Below, one piece after another: positions 28,657-38,862 of a DNA stretch of 64,000 bases. Made by a program: the position numbers and the translations under genes. How positions within the stretch are numbered: position 1 is the stretch's first letter; the number at the start of each line of letters is the position of its first letter. Under the pieces are notes generated by a model. That model ran no database searches. It worked only from the letters and a program-made list of their open reading frames with translations, and had not been told where the DNA came from. The DNA is taken from contig NZ_MSCP01000001.1 in NCBI RefSeq assembly GCF_002954715.1, positions 2,052,708 through 2,116,707 on the forward strand, in the 5' to 3' direction. Source of the DNA: Aliivibrio sifiae (GTDB lineage Bacteria > Pseudomonadota > Gammaproteobacteria > Enterobacterales > Vibrionaceae).

Positions 28657-28682
28657 AAAAAGGGCGCATCTGCACCCTTTTA
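28657..28682 (-). terminator. Intrinsic terminator after oadB
   Basis: On the minus strand AAAAGGGTGCA pairs with TGCGCCCTTTT through one G-U pair around a two-base loop, followed by a T tract. Confidence 0.85.
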
Positions 28683-28702
28683 TTGTTAAGTTTTATTTGG
28701 AG

Positions 28703-29833
28703 CTACCCAACAAGAGCTAAAAGAATACCCGCAGCAACAGCTGAGCCTAATACCCCTGCCACATTTGGACCCATGGCATGCATTAATAAAAAGTTTTGAG
28801 GATTAGCTTCAAGACCAACTTTATTAACAACTCGAGCAGCCATTGGTACCGCAGATACGCCTGCTGCACCAATAAGCGGGTTAATGTCTTCTTTTGAATA
28901 CTTGTTCAATACTTTAGCCATTAATACACCACCGGCAGTACCAACACTAAATGCAACAGCGCCTAATAATAAAATACCTAATGTTTCTACATTTAAAAAG
29001 GTTTCAGCTTTTAACTTTGAGCCAACGCCTAAACCTAAAAAGATAGTAACAACATTAATTAATTCATTTTGAGCGGTATTCGACAAGCGATCAACAACAC
29101 CTGATTCTTTCATTAAATTACCCAAGCAGAACATACCAACGAGTGGCGTTGCTGATGGTAAGAATAAAATAGTCATCAATAAGACAGCAAGAGGGAAGAT
29201 AATTTTCTCCGCTTTACCTACGTGGCGTAATTGAGCCATCTTTATTTGACGCTCTTCTGGTGTTGTTAGTGCTTTCATTATTGGTGGCTGAATAATAGGT
29301 ACAAGCGCCATGTAACTATAAGCAGCAACAGCTATAGCACCTAATAAATCAGGAGATAATTGACTGGCTAAGAAAATAGCCGTTGGACCATCTGCGCCAC
29401 CAATAATTGCGATTGACGAAGCATCAGCTAACGTGAATTCCATTCCTGGAACATAGTTAAGTAAGATTGCACCAAACAACGTTGCAAAAATACCGACTTG
29501 GGCCGCAGCACCTAACCATAAGGTTTTTGGATTCGCAATAAGCGCACCAAAATCCGTCATTGCACCTACACCCATAAAGATAAGTAATGGGAATATCCCC
29601 GTTTCTATCCCTACGTAGTACACGTAATACAATAACCCACCAGGGTCAGTAAATCCGGCGTTTGGGATATTAGCGAGCACGGCACCAAAACCAATAGGTA
29701 ATAGTAATAACGGCTCAAATCCTTTACGAATTGCTAAGAATAACAGTCCACAACCAACTAAAATCATAATAAGTTGTTCAAACTTAAAATTCGCAATTGC
29801 GGTTTCATTCCACAGTGTTAATAAACCATCCAT
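28703..29833 (-). CDS. oadB: Na+-pumping oxaloacetate decarboxylase, beta subunit
   Basis: Membrane subunit that couples decarboxylation of carboxybiotin to Na+ export. The 376 residues contain about nine hydrophobic segments and the family core [14 protein letters not shown], with the second signature [14 protein letters not shown]. Third gene of oadG-oadA-oadB, 12 bp after oadA. In vibrios this pump works with citrate or oxaloacetate catabolism and the sodium cycle. Confidence 0.96.
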   Translation of the reverse strand: MDGLLTLWNETAIANFKFEQLIMILVGCGLLFLAIRKGFEPLLLLPIGFGAVLANIPNAGFTDPGGLLYYVYYVGIETGIFPLLIFMGVGAMTDFGALIANPKTLWLGAAAQVGIFATLFGAILLNYVPGMEFTLADASSIAIIGGADGPTAIFLASQLSPDLLGAIAVAAYSYMALVPIIQPPIMKALTTPEERQIKMAQLRHVGKAEKIIFPLAVLLMTILFLPSATPLVGMFCLGNLMKESGVVDRLSNTAQNELINVVTIFLGLGVGSKLKAETFLNVETLGILLLGAVAFSVGTAGGVLMAKVLNKYSKEDINPLIGAAGVSAVPMAARVVNKVGLEANPQNFLLMHAMGPNVAGVLGSAVAAGILLALVG

Positions 29834-29845
29834 GTTTAACTTACC

Positions 29846-31624
29846 TTACGCTAGAGAAAGCAACGGTGTACCAACAGCTACCGCATCGCCTTCCTTAGTT
29901 AAAATATCTTGTACCGTACCATTGCGTGAAGCTCTAATTTCAGTTTCCATTTTCATAGCTTCAAGAATAAGTAATACATCACCTTCTGCCACTTCGGCAC
30001 CTGGTTGGACTAAAACTTTAAAGATAGTACCAGCAAGTGGGGCATCTACAGATTCAGCATCTACCGCTGACAGTTGTGCTGATTGAACTGGAGCTGCTTG
30101 TGCAGATACTGGAGAGACGGAAGAAATAACACCTTGAGGACCAACCTCAACATTATAAACTTGACCATCAACTTTAACGCTATAAGCTTCAACGCCACCT
30201 TTTGCTGGTGCTGCTTTAATATCGACATCTTTTTCTGTTCCAGGTGCTGGTTCAAATTCCTCTGGATTATTGCGATTATTTAGGAATTTTAAACCAACTT
30301 GTGGAAATAATGCATAAGTCAGCACATCATCTACTTGCTGTTCTGCCAATTCAATATTGTCTTCTTTTGCTTTAACGATCAGCTCATCAGTCAAAGTATG
30401 AAGCTCTGATTTTAATAGATCGGCTGGACGGCAAGTAATAGCTTCTCCGCCATCTAACACTCGAGCTTGTAACTCTGCATTTACTGCAGCAGGAGCCGAA
30501 CCATATTCACCTTTTAATACACCAGCGGTTTCTTTTGTGATGCTCTTATAACGTTCACCAGTAAGTACATTAATAACCGCTTGAGTACCGACGATTTGAG
30601 AAGTAGGAGTAACAAGAGGAATATAACCCAGATCTTTACGTACTCTAGGGATCTCCAGTAATACTTCATCCATCTTATCTGCTGCGCCTTGCTCTTTAAG
30701 TTGGCTTTCCATATTGGTTAACATGCCACCAGGAACTTGAGCGATAAGAATTCGAGAATCGACACCTTTCATCTTCCCTTCAAACTTCGCATATTTTTTA
30801 CGAACTTCACGGAAGTATGTTGCAATAGGCTCTAATTGCTCAAGGTTAAGATTAGTATCACGACCTGTACCTTCTAGCATTGCGACTATGGTTTCTGTTG
30901 GCGTATGACCATACGTTTGGCTCATTGAAGAGATTGCAGTGTCTAGAATATCAATACCCGCTTCAACCGCTTTCAATGCAGTTGCGGTAGATAAACCTGT
31001 TGTTGCATGGCTATGTAACGCAAGAGGTACATCACACGAAGCTTTAATTCGAGTAATCAGTTCTTCTGCTTCATAAGGTTTAAGTAAACCTGACATATCT
31101 TTAATGCATAAAGAATGGCAGCCTAGATCTTCAAGACGTTTTGCTAAATCGACCCATGTATCTGAATTATGCACGGGGCTAGTTGTATAAGAAAGTGTAC
31201 CTTGTGCGTGAGCACCAACGTCTATCGTTGCTTTGACTGCGGTTTGGAAATTTCTAACATCATTCATAGCATCAAAAATACGGAATACGTCCATACCATT
31301 TGCATGTGCTCGCTCAACAAACTTTTCTACCACATCATCAGCATAGTGGCGATAACCTAATAAGTTTTGACCACGTAATAACATTTGCATCGGCGTGTTA
31401 GGCATCGCTTTTTTCAATAAACGTAGACGTTCCCACGGATCTTCACCTAGGTAGCGAATACAAGCATCAAAAGTTGCTCCACCCCAGGTTTCTAATGACC
31501 AATAACCGATTTTATCAAGCTGTTCAGCGATTGGTAGCATGTCTTCGACACGCATACGAGTAGCAAACAATGATTGATGAGCATCACGAAGTACCACATC
31601 AGTGATAGAAAGTGGTTTAGACAT
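29846..31624 (-). CDS. oadA: Oxaloacetate decarboxylase alpha subunit (biotin-carrying)
   Basis: Carboxyltransferase that moves CO2 from oxaloacetate to biotin. The 592 residues show the TIM-barrel HMGL-like domain ([14 protein letters not shown] start, metal site), a linker rich in Ala and Pro, and a C-terminal biotinyl domain with EAMKMET and the biotinylated Lys near residue 558. Alternative carboxylase subunits share the fold, but the beta and gamma neighbours settle the call. Confidence 0.96.
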   Translation of the reverse strand: MSKPLSITDVVLRDAHQSLFATRMRVEDMLPIAEQLDKIGYWSLETWGGATFDACIRYLGEDPWERLRLLKKAMPNTPMQMLLRGQNLLGYRHYADDVVEKFVERAHANGMDVFRIFDAMNDVRNFQTAVKATIDVGAHAQGTLSYTTSPVHNSDTWVDLAKRLEDLGCHSLCIKDMSGLLKPYEAEELITRIKASCDVPLALHSHATTGLSTATALKAVEAGIDILDTAISSMSQTYGHTPTETIVAMLEGTGRDTNLNLEQLEPIATYFREVRKKYAKFEGKMKGVDSRILIAQVPGGMLTNMESQLKEQGAADKMDEVLLEIPRVRKDLGYIPLVTPTSQIVGTQAVINVLTGERYKSITKETAGVLKGEYGSAPAAVNAELQARVLDGGEAITCRPADLLKSELHTLTDELIVKAKEDNIELAEQQVDDVLTYALFPQVGLKFLNNRNNPEEFEPAPGTEKDVDIKAAPAKGGVEAYSVKVDGQVYNVEVGPQGVISSVSPVSAQAAPVQSAQLSAVDAESVDAPLAGTIFKVLVQPGAEVAEGDVLLILEAMKMETEIRASRNGTVQDILTKEGDAVAVGTPLLSLA

Positions 31625-31661
31625 ACTTACAAACTCCTTGTAATAATTTTCCTAAAACAGT

Positions 31662-31913
31662 TTATCGATTCTTTTGACGGTGTAATTTAACCGCAGCCGA
31701 GATCGCAGCAATAATTTGAGGCTGAACTGTTGTTTGATCGGGATTTTGGACTTTTTGAATTGCTAATGCCTGCTTAGGAGCTAGCTCCACGGGCAATAAT
31801 TTAGACATAAGTCGAACGAGGTAAACGAGGATGGTAAGGAATGCAAATACAACGCCCATGCCAGTTAGCATTAACGTTGCTGCTTCCCCTAATAGACTTC
31901 CAATGTCTGTCAT
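31662..31913 (-). CDS. oadG: Oxaloacetate decarboxylase gamma subunit
   Basis: Small (83 aa) membrane-anchor subunit that holds the complex together and carries a zinc-binding C-terminus in characterised enzymes. One membrane segment lies at about 12-34 (ATLMLTGMGVVFAFLTILVYLV). The tail ends in KLHRQKNR. It is the first gene of oadGAB, 37 bp ahead of oadA. Confidence 0.92.
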   Translation of the reverse strand: MTDIGSLLGEAATLMLTGMGVVFAFLTILVYLVRLMSKLLPVELAPKQALAIQKVQNPDQTTVQPQIIAAISAAVKLHRQKNR

Positions 31914-32197
31914 CTTTTATTCCTTTTTTGATGAGAGTGACAATGTAAAACTTAACAACAAATTGTGTTCTTTTATTCTAAAAAGAAAGAGTGATTATCT
32001 CGACATCACTAAATTTGTCAAATACGAAACGATCACAAATTATTCAAAAAAGCGTTTTATGGCGAGATACATCCATACACTGCCACTAATCACTTAAGAA
32101 TAAACTGATTACAATCAAATTACCTAATAATAACCTATAATTCGATCTATTTAATAATAGTATCAATTAATTAACTAAATTTACTATAGGTATAAAA
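31914..32197. other. Upstream region of oadGAB
   Basis: A 284 bp AT-rich region with no gene. It contains an inverted repeat AGTGAT-N9-ATCACT (31990-32010) and AATTTGT/ACAAATT arms (about 32012-32041), which may be operators for oadGAB; the spacing does not fit CRP. Promoter elements are not clear to me. Confidence 0.45.
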
Positions 32198-32223
32198 AAA
32201 CCCGACCATAAAGATCGGGTTCT
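32198..32223 (-). terminator. Intrinsic terminator of the tRNA operon
   Basis: AACCCGA/TCGGGTT stem with a nine-base loop, followed by T7 on the minus strand, ten bases downstream of the last tRNA. Confidence 0.9.
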
Positions 32224-32232
32224 TTTAAAGAA

Positions 32233-32309
32233 TGGTGCGCCAGGGAGGATTCGAACCTCCGACCGCCTGGTTCGTAGCCAGGTACTCTATCCAGCTGAGC
32301 TACTAGCGC
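32233..32309 (-). tRNA. tRNA-Arg (anticodon ACG), copy 1
   Basis: Cloverleaf on the minus strand: acceptor GCGCTAG/CTGGCGC (one G-U), D arm, anticodon loop CTACGAA with ACG (read as ICG), T loop TTCGAAT and encoded CCA. 77 nt. Identical to copies 2-5. Confidence 0.98.
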
Positions 32310-32374
32310 ACAGTTAATTCTAATTGTTTTTGTAACTAATATTGTAACCAATAAACAGTTACAAAAAGAAATAA

Positions 32375-32451
32375 TGGTGCGCCAGGGAGGATTCGAACCT
32401 CCGACCGCCTGGTTCGTAGCCAGGTACTCTATCCAGCTGAGCTACTAGCGC
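32375..32451 (-). tRNA. tRNA-Arg (anticodon ACG), copy 2
   Basis: Identical in sequence to copy 1, 77 nt with encoded CCA, anticodon ACG. Lies 142 bp upstream of copy 1 in the array. Confidence 0.98.
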
Positions 32452-32516
32452 ACAGTTAATTCTGATTGTCTTTGCAACTATGTATCGTAAGCGATAAACA
32501 GTTACAAAAAAAAATA

Positions 32517-32593
32517 TGGTGCGCCAGGGAGGATTCGAACCTCCGACCGCCTGGTTCGTAGCCAGGTACTCTATCCAGCTGAGCTACTAGCGC
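32517..32593 (-). tRNA. tRNA-Arg (anticodon ACG), copy 3
   Basis: Identical in sequence to copies 1 and 2, 77 nt with encoded CCA, anticodon ACG. Spacing to copy 2 is again 142 bp. Confidence 0.98.
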
Positions 32594-32660
32594 ACAGTAT
32601 AATTCTAATTGTCTTTGCAACTATATATTGTAATCAACAAACAGTTACAAAAAGAAATAA

Positions 32661-32737
32661 TGGTGCGCCAGGGAGGATTCGAACCTCCGACCGCCTGGTT
32701 CGTAGCCAGGTACTCTATCCAGCTGAGCTACTAGCGC
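32661..32737 (-). tRNA. tRNA-Arg (anticodon ACG), copy 4
   Basis: Identical in sequence to the other Arg copies, 77 nt with encoded CCA. Spacing to copy 3 is 144 bp. Confidence 0.98.
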
Positions 32738-32787
32738 ACAATAATTCTTTTATGTTCTTACTGACCAAAATCAATAGAAACAAATAA

Positions 32788-32880
32788 TGGCGGTGAAGGA
32801 GGGATTCGAACCCTCGATGCGGGTATAAGCCGCATACTCCCTTAGCAGGGGAGCGCCTTCAGCCTCTCGGCCACCTCACC
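32788..32880 (-). tRNA. tRNA-Ser (anticodon GCT), copy 1
   Basis: 93 nt class II tRNA: acceptor GGTGAGG/CTTCACC, anticodon stem CTCCC/GGGAG with loop CTGCTAA (GCT), long variable arm, encoded CCA. Same length and very close to the E. coli serV product. It differs from the second copy only in two bases of the variable-arm loop. Confidence 0.98.
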
Positions 32881-32957
32881 GTTTTTGTATTTCGCTTATT
32901 CATGATTATCTGCAAACAATCACTATTATTGACGAATAAATTCATCAATAAAAAGAA

Positions 32958-33034
32958 TGGTGCGCCAGGGAGGATTCGAACCTCCGACCGCCTGGTTCGT
33001 AGCCAGGTACTCTATCCAGCTGAGCTACTAGCGC
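32958..33034 (-). tRNA. tRNA-Arg (anticodon ACG), copy 5
   Basis: Identical in sequence to copies 1-4, 77 nt, encoded CCA. It lies between the two Ser genes. Confidence 0.98.
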
Positions 33035-33087
33035 ACAATAATTCTTTTTTATTCTTGCTGACCATAAAGATCAACATGAATCAATAA

Positions 33088-33180
33088 TGGCGGTGAAGGA
33101 GGGATTCGAACCCTCGATGCGGCTATAAACCGCATACTCCCTTAGCAGGGGAGCGCCTTCAGCCTCTCGGCCACCTCACC
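33088..33180 (-). tRNA. tRNA-Ser (anticodon GCT), copy 2
   Basis: 93 nt, anticodon GCT, encoded CCA. First tRNA of the transcript, about ten bases after the predicted start site. Relative to copy 1 only the variable-arm loop changes (TTTATAG for CTTATAC). Confidence 0.98.
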
Positions 33181-33195
33181 GTCTTGAGGAGGCAC

Positions 33196-33223
33196 ATATT
33201 ACGGTTTACCAAAAATATGTCAA
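33196..33223 (-). promoter_or_regulatory. Promoter of the Ser/Arg tRNA operon
   Basis: TTGACA (33218-33223), 16 bp, TAATAT (33196-33201), followed by a GC-rich GTGCC discriminator on the minus strand. A consensus -35 and stringent-type discriminator fit a stable RNA promoter. Confidence 0.88.
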
Positions 33224-33348
33224 TGACTTTTTTAGTAAAAAATAACGCTTTTCGTTCAACAGCCTATGAAACAACCAAAATGAGCAAAAATAGAACGTTA
33301 TACGTAGTTTGCACCTCTATTTTCTATTTATTTTATCCTATCTAAACA

Positions 33349-33381
33349 GGTAAAAATAAACAAGGCTGACAACGTCAGCCT
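33349..33381 (-). terminator. Terminator after csrA
   Basis: On the minus strand GGCTGAC-GTT-GTCAGCC followed by TTGTTTATTTTT. The stem is perfect; the T tract is interrupted. Confidence 0.8.
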
Positions 33382-33393
33382 AATTCATACGAA

Positions 33394-33591
33394 TTAAAAG
33401 TTACCTTGTGAAGCAGCAGGTGTTCCTTTTTCCGCTTGAATGCGCATATAAATCTCTTCACGGTGTACAGATACTTCTTTAGGTGCGTTAACACCAATAC
33501 GTACTTGGTTGCCTTTAACGCCTAGTACAGTAACTGTTACTTCGTCACCAATCATTAGAGTTTCACCTACACGGCGAGTCAAAATTAGCAT
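33394..33591 (-). CDS. csrA: Carbon storage regulator CsrA
   Basis: Post-transcriptional regulator that binds GGA motifs in mRNA leaders as a homodimer and is titrated by CsrB-type RNAs. The 65 residues begin [16 protein letters not shown] and carry the RNA-binding L4, R6 and R44 (VHREEI). Gene order alaS-(lysC)-csrA-tRNA-Ser/Arg matches E. coli alaS-csrA-serV-argV with lysC added. Probably has its own promoter in the 81 bp after lysC. Confidence 0.98.
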   Translation of the reverse strand: MLILTRRVGETLMIGDEVTVTVLGVKGNQVRIGVNAPKEVSVHREEIYMRIQAEKGTPAASQGNF

Positions 33592-33672
33592 TCGAATGCT
33601 CCTTGAGTTATCTCAGTATTATAATAAATGTATGTATTGTCGGTTATCGCTTATTTTCATAAACGTCTCTGC

Positions 33673-34842
33673 TCAAGAAACAGCGATCATAAGGTTATTA
33701 TCTTGTGATTGCTCTGTAATAACAAACGTTTTGTGTAAAATTTCTGCCGCTCGTTGTAAATCAGCTTGATTCACGATAACTGACACACTTTTCGGCTCTA
33801 TATCATATTGATAAATATCAATACTATTTGCCATTAGTTGATTGCAAGCAGACTCTGCCATCCCTTCAACATTATCCCCGACTAACGTCAGAATTGATAA
33901 GCTACTAATATTGCGTATTTTTGTATTAAATGCCAGTTTCAATTGTAAAAAAGTTGCTTTTGGCACAACAATTTGAAAACAATCACACCTTTCGTCTAAC
34001 ACTTTATATTGTTTATATAGTTCTCTTTGTTCCTTTGCTGAAATACCTTCGCATTCAACAAGAAAGAGATCTTGTTTTAAAGCCAATCCTGTTACCGCTA
34101 AAACTTCTTTTGGGTTTTCACAGATAAGAGTCCCTTCCCCATCATCAAAAGAAGATAAAACTCTTAACGTTACCGATGAGTTCCAAGCATGAGTAACGGA
34201 ATGCTCTTGAAGCACCTTAGCCCCTGACTTTGCTAATACATGCATATCAGAAAAAGAAACTTCTTTTAAACGGCGAGTATTAGAAACAAAACGAGGATCA
34301 GAAGAATAAACGCCATCAACATCCGTAAAGATCTGACATTCATCTGCATTTAATGCAGCAGCTAAAGCAACTGCAGTGGTATCAGAGCCACCTCTACCTA
34401 ATGTGGTAATGTTGCCTATCCTATCTCGACCTTGGAACCCAGCCACAATAACCACGTAGCCTTTATTTAACCACTTTGTAATTAAATCAGTTTCAATATA
34501 TTCAATTGTTGCGTCGTTAAAGACAGCGTTTGTCTGAATTCCAGCTTGATCTGCCGTTAAAGAAATCGCCTTGATGCCCTTTTGGGTTAAAGACATGGCT
34601 AATAATGCAATAGAAACCTGTTCTCCTGCTGAAAGCAGCATATCTAACTCACGAGGTTCTGGAACCTCGCTAATTTGATTTGCTAAATTCATTAAGCGAT
34701 TAGTTTCACCTGCCATAGCAGAAACAGCAACAACGACATTATGCCCCTGTTGCTGAGTTGAGATGATACGTTCAGATACCGATTGGATCCTTTCAATAGA
34801 CCCAACCGATGTACCACCGTATTTTTGTACGATTAATGCCAC
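33673..34842 (-). CDS. lysC: Aspartate kinase (monofunctional)
   Basis: Phosphorylates aspartate at the head of the Lys/Thr/Met/DAP pathway. The 389 residues start with the kinase signature IVQKYGGTSVGS and have DVDGVYSSDPR and GRGGSDTTAVALAAAL. Two ACT domains follow (about 255-385) and are rather divergent, so which amino acid inhibits it cannot be told. It is not fused to homoserine dehydrogenase. No lysine riboswitch is possible here: only 12 bp separate it from alaS, so it is probably transcribed with alaS. Confidence 0.92.
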   Translation of the reverse strand: MALIVQKYGGTSVGSIERIQSVSERIISTQQQGHNVVVAVSAMAGETNRLMNLANQISEVPEPRELDMLLSAGEQVSIALLAMSLTQKGIKAISLTADQAGIQTNAVFNDATIEYIETDLITKWLNKGYVVIVAGFQGRDRIGNITTLGRGGSDTTAVALAAALNADECQIFTDVDGVYSSDPRFVSNTRRLKEVSFSDMHVLAKSGAKVLQEHSVTHAWNSSVTLRVLSSFDDGEGTLICENPKEVLAVTGLALKQDLFLVECEGISAKEQRELYKQYKVLDERCDCFQIVVPKATFLQLKLAFNTKIRNISSLSILTLVGDNVEGMAESACNQLMANSIDIYQYDIEPKSVSVIVNQADLQRAAEILHKTFVITEQSQDNNLMIAVS

Positions 34843-34854
34843 TGATACGACCTA

Positions 34855-37434
34855 TTACAGACGCTCAGTTAGCCAAGCTTCAACAGAAGCAAGTGCCGCT
34901 GGTAATGCCTCAGTATCAGTACCGCCAGCTTGAGCCATGTCTGGACGACCGCCGCCTTTGCCACCAACTTGTTGTGCTACCATGTTGACTAACTCACCTG
35001 CTTTAACTTGACCGATAAGATCCTTAGTTACGCCAGCAATCAAACTTACTTTTCCATTTGAAACGTTAGCTAATAAAACAACACCGCTACCAATTTGGTT
35101 TTTAGCGTTATCAACCATAGTACGTAGATTCTTACTATCAGCGCCATCTAAAGCTGCAATTAATACCTTGGTACCTGCAATTTCTTGCAATTTACCCATA
35201 ATATTTGCACTTTCAGCAGCTGCTACTTTTTCTTGAAGTAATTGAATTTCTTTTTCAAGTTGTTTCGCTTTTGTTGCTGCTTCAATTAGTTTTTTATCTG
35301 CCGCTTTTTGTTGAGCTTCAATTGCATCTAGTGCTGCTTCACCGGTAACCGCTTCAATACGACGAATACCCGCTGCGATACCACCTTCCGAAGTGATTTT
35401 AAATAAACCAATATCTCCAGTGCTTGATGCATGAATACCACCACATAATTCAGTTGAAAATTTCCCCATAGAAAGTACACGAACTTCATCATCGTACTTC
35501 TCACCAAACAGAGCCATTGCGCCTTTTTCTTTTGCAGCATCAATGTCCATTAGATTTGTTTCAATCTCATGGTTCAAACGAATTTGTTGGTTAACAATGC
35601 GCTCAACTTTACGTAGTTCTTCAGCTTTTACGCCTTCAAGGTTAGAAAAGTCAAAACGTAAGCTTTCCGCTTTAACTAATGAGCCTTTTTGAGTTACGTG
35701 CTCACCTAGTACTTCACGAAGTGCAGCGTGTAATAAGTGCGTTGCTGAGTGATTTAGAGTAATCGCAGTACGACGCTCTTCATCAACTTGAGCCATTGCG
35801 CTATCAGCTGTTGATAATACACCTTCAACTAACTTACCGTGGTGACCAATTGCATTACCTATCTTTTGAGTATCAGTAACAACAAATTTACCCGCTTCTA
35901 CAGTAATAATACCTGCATCACCAGATTGACCGCCTGACTCAGCATAGAATGGTGTGACATCTAAAATAAGAATCGCATCATCGCCAGCAGAAAGTGCTTC
36001 AACAGCTTCACCTTCACGGAAAATCTCTAATACTGTAGCTTTTGCTTCAGTCGAGTTATAACCATGGAATTCTGTTTCTGATTCAACCTTGATAACTGCA
36101 TTATAATCAGTACCAAATTGGCCTGCTTCACGAGCACGTTGACGCTGCTCTTCCATTGCTTTTTCGAAACCATCTTCATCGATAGTTAATTCACGTTCAC
36201 GAGCAACATCATTAGTTAAATCAGCAGGGAAACCGTAAGTATCATAAAGTTTAAATACCGTTTCGCCATCAAGAACAGTACCTTCTAGGTTATCTAACGC
36301 TTCGTTTAGAATTACCATGCCACGCTCAAGCGTACGGCCAAAGTTCTCTTCTTCAATCTTAAGTACTTTTTCTACTAGCGCTTGTTGCTTTTTAAGCTCT
36401 TCGCCTGCAGTACCCATGATTTCAGCTAACGGACCAACTAGTTTATAGAAGTAAGAACCTTTAGCTCCTAACTTGTTACCATGACGTACTGCACGACGAA
36501 TAATACGGCGTAATACGTAACCACGGCCTTCATTTGACGGCATAACACCATCAACAATTAGATAAGAACAAGAACGGATGTGGTCAGCAACAACACGTAG
36601 AGATTGGTTTGAAAGATCATCATAACCAACAACTTTTGCTGTTTCTTTAATTAATGTTTGGAAGATATCGATTTCATAGTTTGAATGAACACCTTGCATG
36701 ATTGCTGCAATACGCTCAATACCCATACCAGTATCTACTGATGGTTTTGGAAGTGGTTCCATTGTGCCATCAGCTTGACGGTTAAATTGCATGAAAACGT
36801 TATTCCAAATTTCGATGAAACGGTCACCATCTTCTTCAGGAGTACCCGGACGGCCACCCCAAATGTGCTCGCCATGATCATAAAAAATTTCAGTACAAGG
36901 ACCACAAGGACCAGTGTCACCCATCTGCCAGAAGTTATCTGATGCATAAGGTGCGCCTTTGTTGTCACCGATACGAACGATACGATCTGCTGGAATACCC
37001 ATTTCTTTATTCCAGATTTCGAATGCTTCGTCATCTGTTTCATAGATAGTCACTAACAGACGCTCAACAGGAAGCTCTAAACGCTCAGTTAAGAATTCCC
37101 ATGCATATTTAATCGCATCTTGCTTAAAGTAATCACCAAAACTGAAGTTACCAAGCATTTCAAAGAAAGTATGATGACGAGCAGTAAAGCCTACGTTTTC
37201 TAAATCGTTATGCTTACCACCAGCACGAACACAACGCTGTGCTGTCGTTGCACGAGTATAGTTACGCTTCTCTGAACCTAGGAAACAGTCCTTAAATTGG
37301 TTCATACCTGCATTGGTAAATAAAAGAGTTGGATCATTTGCTGGAACTAGAGAAGAACTCTCAACAATTTGGTGTCCTTTGCTTTCAAAAAAAGCAAGAA
37401 ACGCACGGCGGATCTCGTCAGTGCTCATATACAT
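34855..37434 (-). CDS. alaS: Alanyl-tRNA synthetase
   Basis: Charges tRNA-Ala and edits Ser/Gly. The start [21 protein letters not shown] at 37434 follows AGGA by eight bases; an ATG two codons later is possible, and the open frame runs further upstream without family match. 859 residues. Seen: class II aminoacylation core ([28 protein letters not shown]), editing domain with [11 protein letters not shown] and [13 protein letters not shown] metal sites, coiled-coil and the C-terminal DHHA1-like [15 protein letters not shown]. Confidence 0.97.
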   Translation of the reverse strand: MYMSTDEIRRAFLAFFESKGHQIVESSSLVPANDPTLLFTNAGMNQFKDCFLGSEKRNYTRATTAQRCVRAGGKHNDLENVGFTARHHTFFEMLGNFSFGDYFKQDAIKYAWEFLTERLELPVERLLVTIYETDDEAFEIWNKEMGIPADRIVRIGDNKGAPYASDNFWQMGDTGPCGPCTEIFYDHGEHIWGGRPGTPEEDGDRFIEIWNNVFMQFNRQADGTMEPLPKPSVDTGMGIERIAAIMQGVHSNYEIDIFQTLIKETAKVVGYDDLSNQSLRVVADHIRSCSYLIVDGVMPSNEGRGYVLRRIIRRAVRHGNKLGAKGSYFYKLVGPLAEIMGTAGEELKKQQALVEKVLKIEEENFGRTLERGMVILNEALDNLEGTVLDGETVFKLYDTYGFPADLTNDVARERELTIDEDGFEKAMEEQRQRAREAGQFGTDYNAVIKVESETEFHGYNSTEAKATVLEIFREGEAVEALSAGDDAILILDVTPFYAESGGQSGDAGIITVEAGKFVVTDTQKIGNAIGHHGKLVEGVLSTADSAMAQVDEERRTAITLNHSATHLLHAALREVLGEHVTQKGSLVKAESLRFDFSNLEGVKAEELRKVERIVNQQIRLNHEIETNLMDIDAAKEKGAMALFGEKYDDEVRVLSMGKFSTELCGGIHASSTGDIGLFKITSEGGIAAGIRRIEAVTGEAALDAIEAQQKAADKKLIEAATKAKQLEKEIQLLQEKVAAAESANIMGKLQEIAGTKVLIAALDGADSKNLRTMVDNAKNQIGSGVVLLANVSNGKVSLIAGVTKDLIGQVKAGELVNMVAQQVGGKGGGRPDMAQAGGTDTEALPAALASVEAWLTERL

Positions 37435-37622
37435 GTGGATATTCCTGATTGAATCGTAGTTTAACTCACCCTTGTACTCAGTTAAGCCAAGCAGTGTTTT
37501 TAAGACAGAATTTCGGATATTGTATACGCAAATGAGAGCGAAATATAGATTGAGAAGAGCGATCAAGGAAGGAAAGGGAAATAATTCTATTTGTGATTAG
37601 TACCGTCCCTTTTTATAGACGT

Positions 37623-37651
37623 AAAAAAGCCAAACACAAAGGTTTGGCCTT
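37623..37651 (-). terminator. Intrinsic terminator after recA
   Basis: GCCAAAC/GTTTGGC stem on the minus strand followed by T6, 28 bp past the recA stop. Confidence 0.88.
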
Positions 37652-37678
37652 CTATTATCTTAATGATAATTGAATAGA

Positions 37679-38722
37679 TTAAAACTCTTCGTTTTCTTCT
37701 TCAATTTTCTCTTCGATCTCAGGTTGTTCTTCTGCTGGCGTTAGTAACATTTCACGCAACTTACGATCTAGTTCTGCTGCAATCTCTACGTTCTCACGCA
37801 TGAATTTAGATGCATTTGCTTTACCTTGACCAATTTTATCGCCGTTATAGCTGTACCAAGCACCCGCTTTATCTACAAGCTTATGCTTAACACCTAAGTC
37901 AATCAACTCACCTTCACGGTTAAAACCTTTACCATATAGAATTTGAGTTTCTGCTTGTTTAAATGGCGCAGCAATTTTGTTTTTAACTACTTTAATTCGA
38001 GTTTCGTTACCAACAACCTCATCGCCATCTTTTACTGCACCTGTACGGCGGATATCAAGACGAACAGAGGCATAGAATTTAAGAGCATTACCGCCCGTTG
38101 TTGTTTCTGGGTTACCAAACATCACACCAATTTTCATACGAATTTGGTTGATGAAAATACACATACAATTTGATTGTTTTAGGTTACCCGTTAACTTACG
38201 CATTGCTTGAGAAAGCATACGAGCTTGAAGACCCATGTGGCTATCGCCCATTTCACCTTCAATTTCAGCTTTCGGCGTTAGAGCAGCTACTGAATCGACA
38301 ACGATTACATCAACAGCACCAGAACGAGCTAATGCATCAACGATTTCTAACGCTTGCTCACCAGTATCTGGTTGAGAACATAGTAGTTGGTCAATATCTA
38401 CACCCAGCTTTTGAGCGTAGATAGGGTCTAGTGCATGCTCTGCATCGATAAATGCACAGGTTTTACCTGCTTTTTGTGCTTGAGCAATTGCTTCTAGAGT
38501 CAGTGTTGTTTTACCTGATGACTCAGGACCGTAGATTTCTACGATACGCCCCATTGGTAAACCGCCAGCACCTAGAGCAATATCAAGAGATAAAGAACCA
38601 GTAGACACAGTCTCAACATCCATTGTGCGATTGTCGCCCAATTTCATGATTGAACCTTTACCAAATTGTTTTTCAATTTGACCTAATGCTGCGGCCAGTG
38701 CTTTTTTCTTGTTATCGTCCAT
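37679..38722 (-). CDS. recA: Recombinase RecA
   Basis: DNA strand exchange, SOS co-protease. The 347 residues have Walker A GPESSGKT (65-72), Walker B VIVVDS, the L1/L2 loops (L2: [19 protein letters not shown]) and an acidic C-terminal tail ([17 protein letters not shown]). A LexA box lies inside its promoter. The recX gene, which usually follows recA in related bacteria, is absent here: 244 bp separate recA from alaS with no open frame. Confidence 0.98.
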   Translation of the reverse strand: MDDNKKKALAAALGQIEKQFGKGSIMKLGDNRTMDVETVSTGSLSLDIALGAGGLPMGRIVEIYGPESSGKTTLTLEAIAQAQKAGKTCAFIDAEHALDPIYAQKLGVDIDQLLCSQPDTGEQALEIVDALARSGAVDVIVVDSVAALTPKAEIEGEMGDSHMGLQARMLSQAMRKLTGNLKQSNCMCIFINQIRMKIGVMFGNPETTTGGNALKFYASVRLDIRRTGAVKDGDEVVGNETRIKVVKNKIAAPFKQAETQILYGKGFNREGELIDLGVKHKLVDKAGAWYSYNGDKIGQGKANASKFMRENVEIAAELDRKLREMLLTPAEEQPEIEEKIEEENEEF

Positions 38723-38767
38723 TTGATTCTCCAGAATTCTAGATCACTAAATCAGTTAATAACCAGT

Positions 38768-38795
38768 AGTATACTGTCTATTCATACAGTGTCTA
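38768..38795 (-). promoter_or_regulatory. recA promoter with LexA (SOS) box
   Basis: CTGTCTATTCATACAG (38774-38789) fits the LexA consensus CTGT-N8-ACAG exactly. It fills the 16 bp spacer between the -35 TAGACA (38790-38795) and the -10 TATACT (38768-38773) on the minus strand, so bound LexA would block RNA polymerase. Confidence 0.93.
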
Positions 38796-38862
38796 TAGGC
38801 TTGTGATATTTTTTCTTATTTTTTCGAACACACGTTATAGTAAATAAACATAACAAATTGAA

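Noticed and set aside
31990-32010. CRP site upstream of oadG
   Set aside because: The arms AGTGAT/ATCACT are 9 bp apart, giving 11 bp between GTGA and TCAC, whereas CRP needs 6.
32902-33087. 61-codon plus-strand frame containing a GAPGRIRTSDRLVRSQVLYPAE-like stretch
   Set aside because: It is the antisense of tRNA-Arg; this peptide is a known false annotation that recurs wherever such a tRNA is read backwards.
32233-33180. Regular ~142 bp repetition that could be taken for a repeat or CRISPR-like array
   Set aside because: The repeated units are complete tRNA genes with CCA ends and cloverleaf folding; spacers are similar to each other, not unique.
34843-34854. Lysine riboswitch ahead of lysC
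   Set aside because: Only 12 bp separate alaS and lysC, so there is no room for one.
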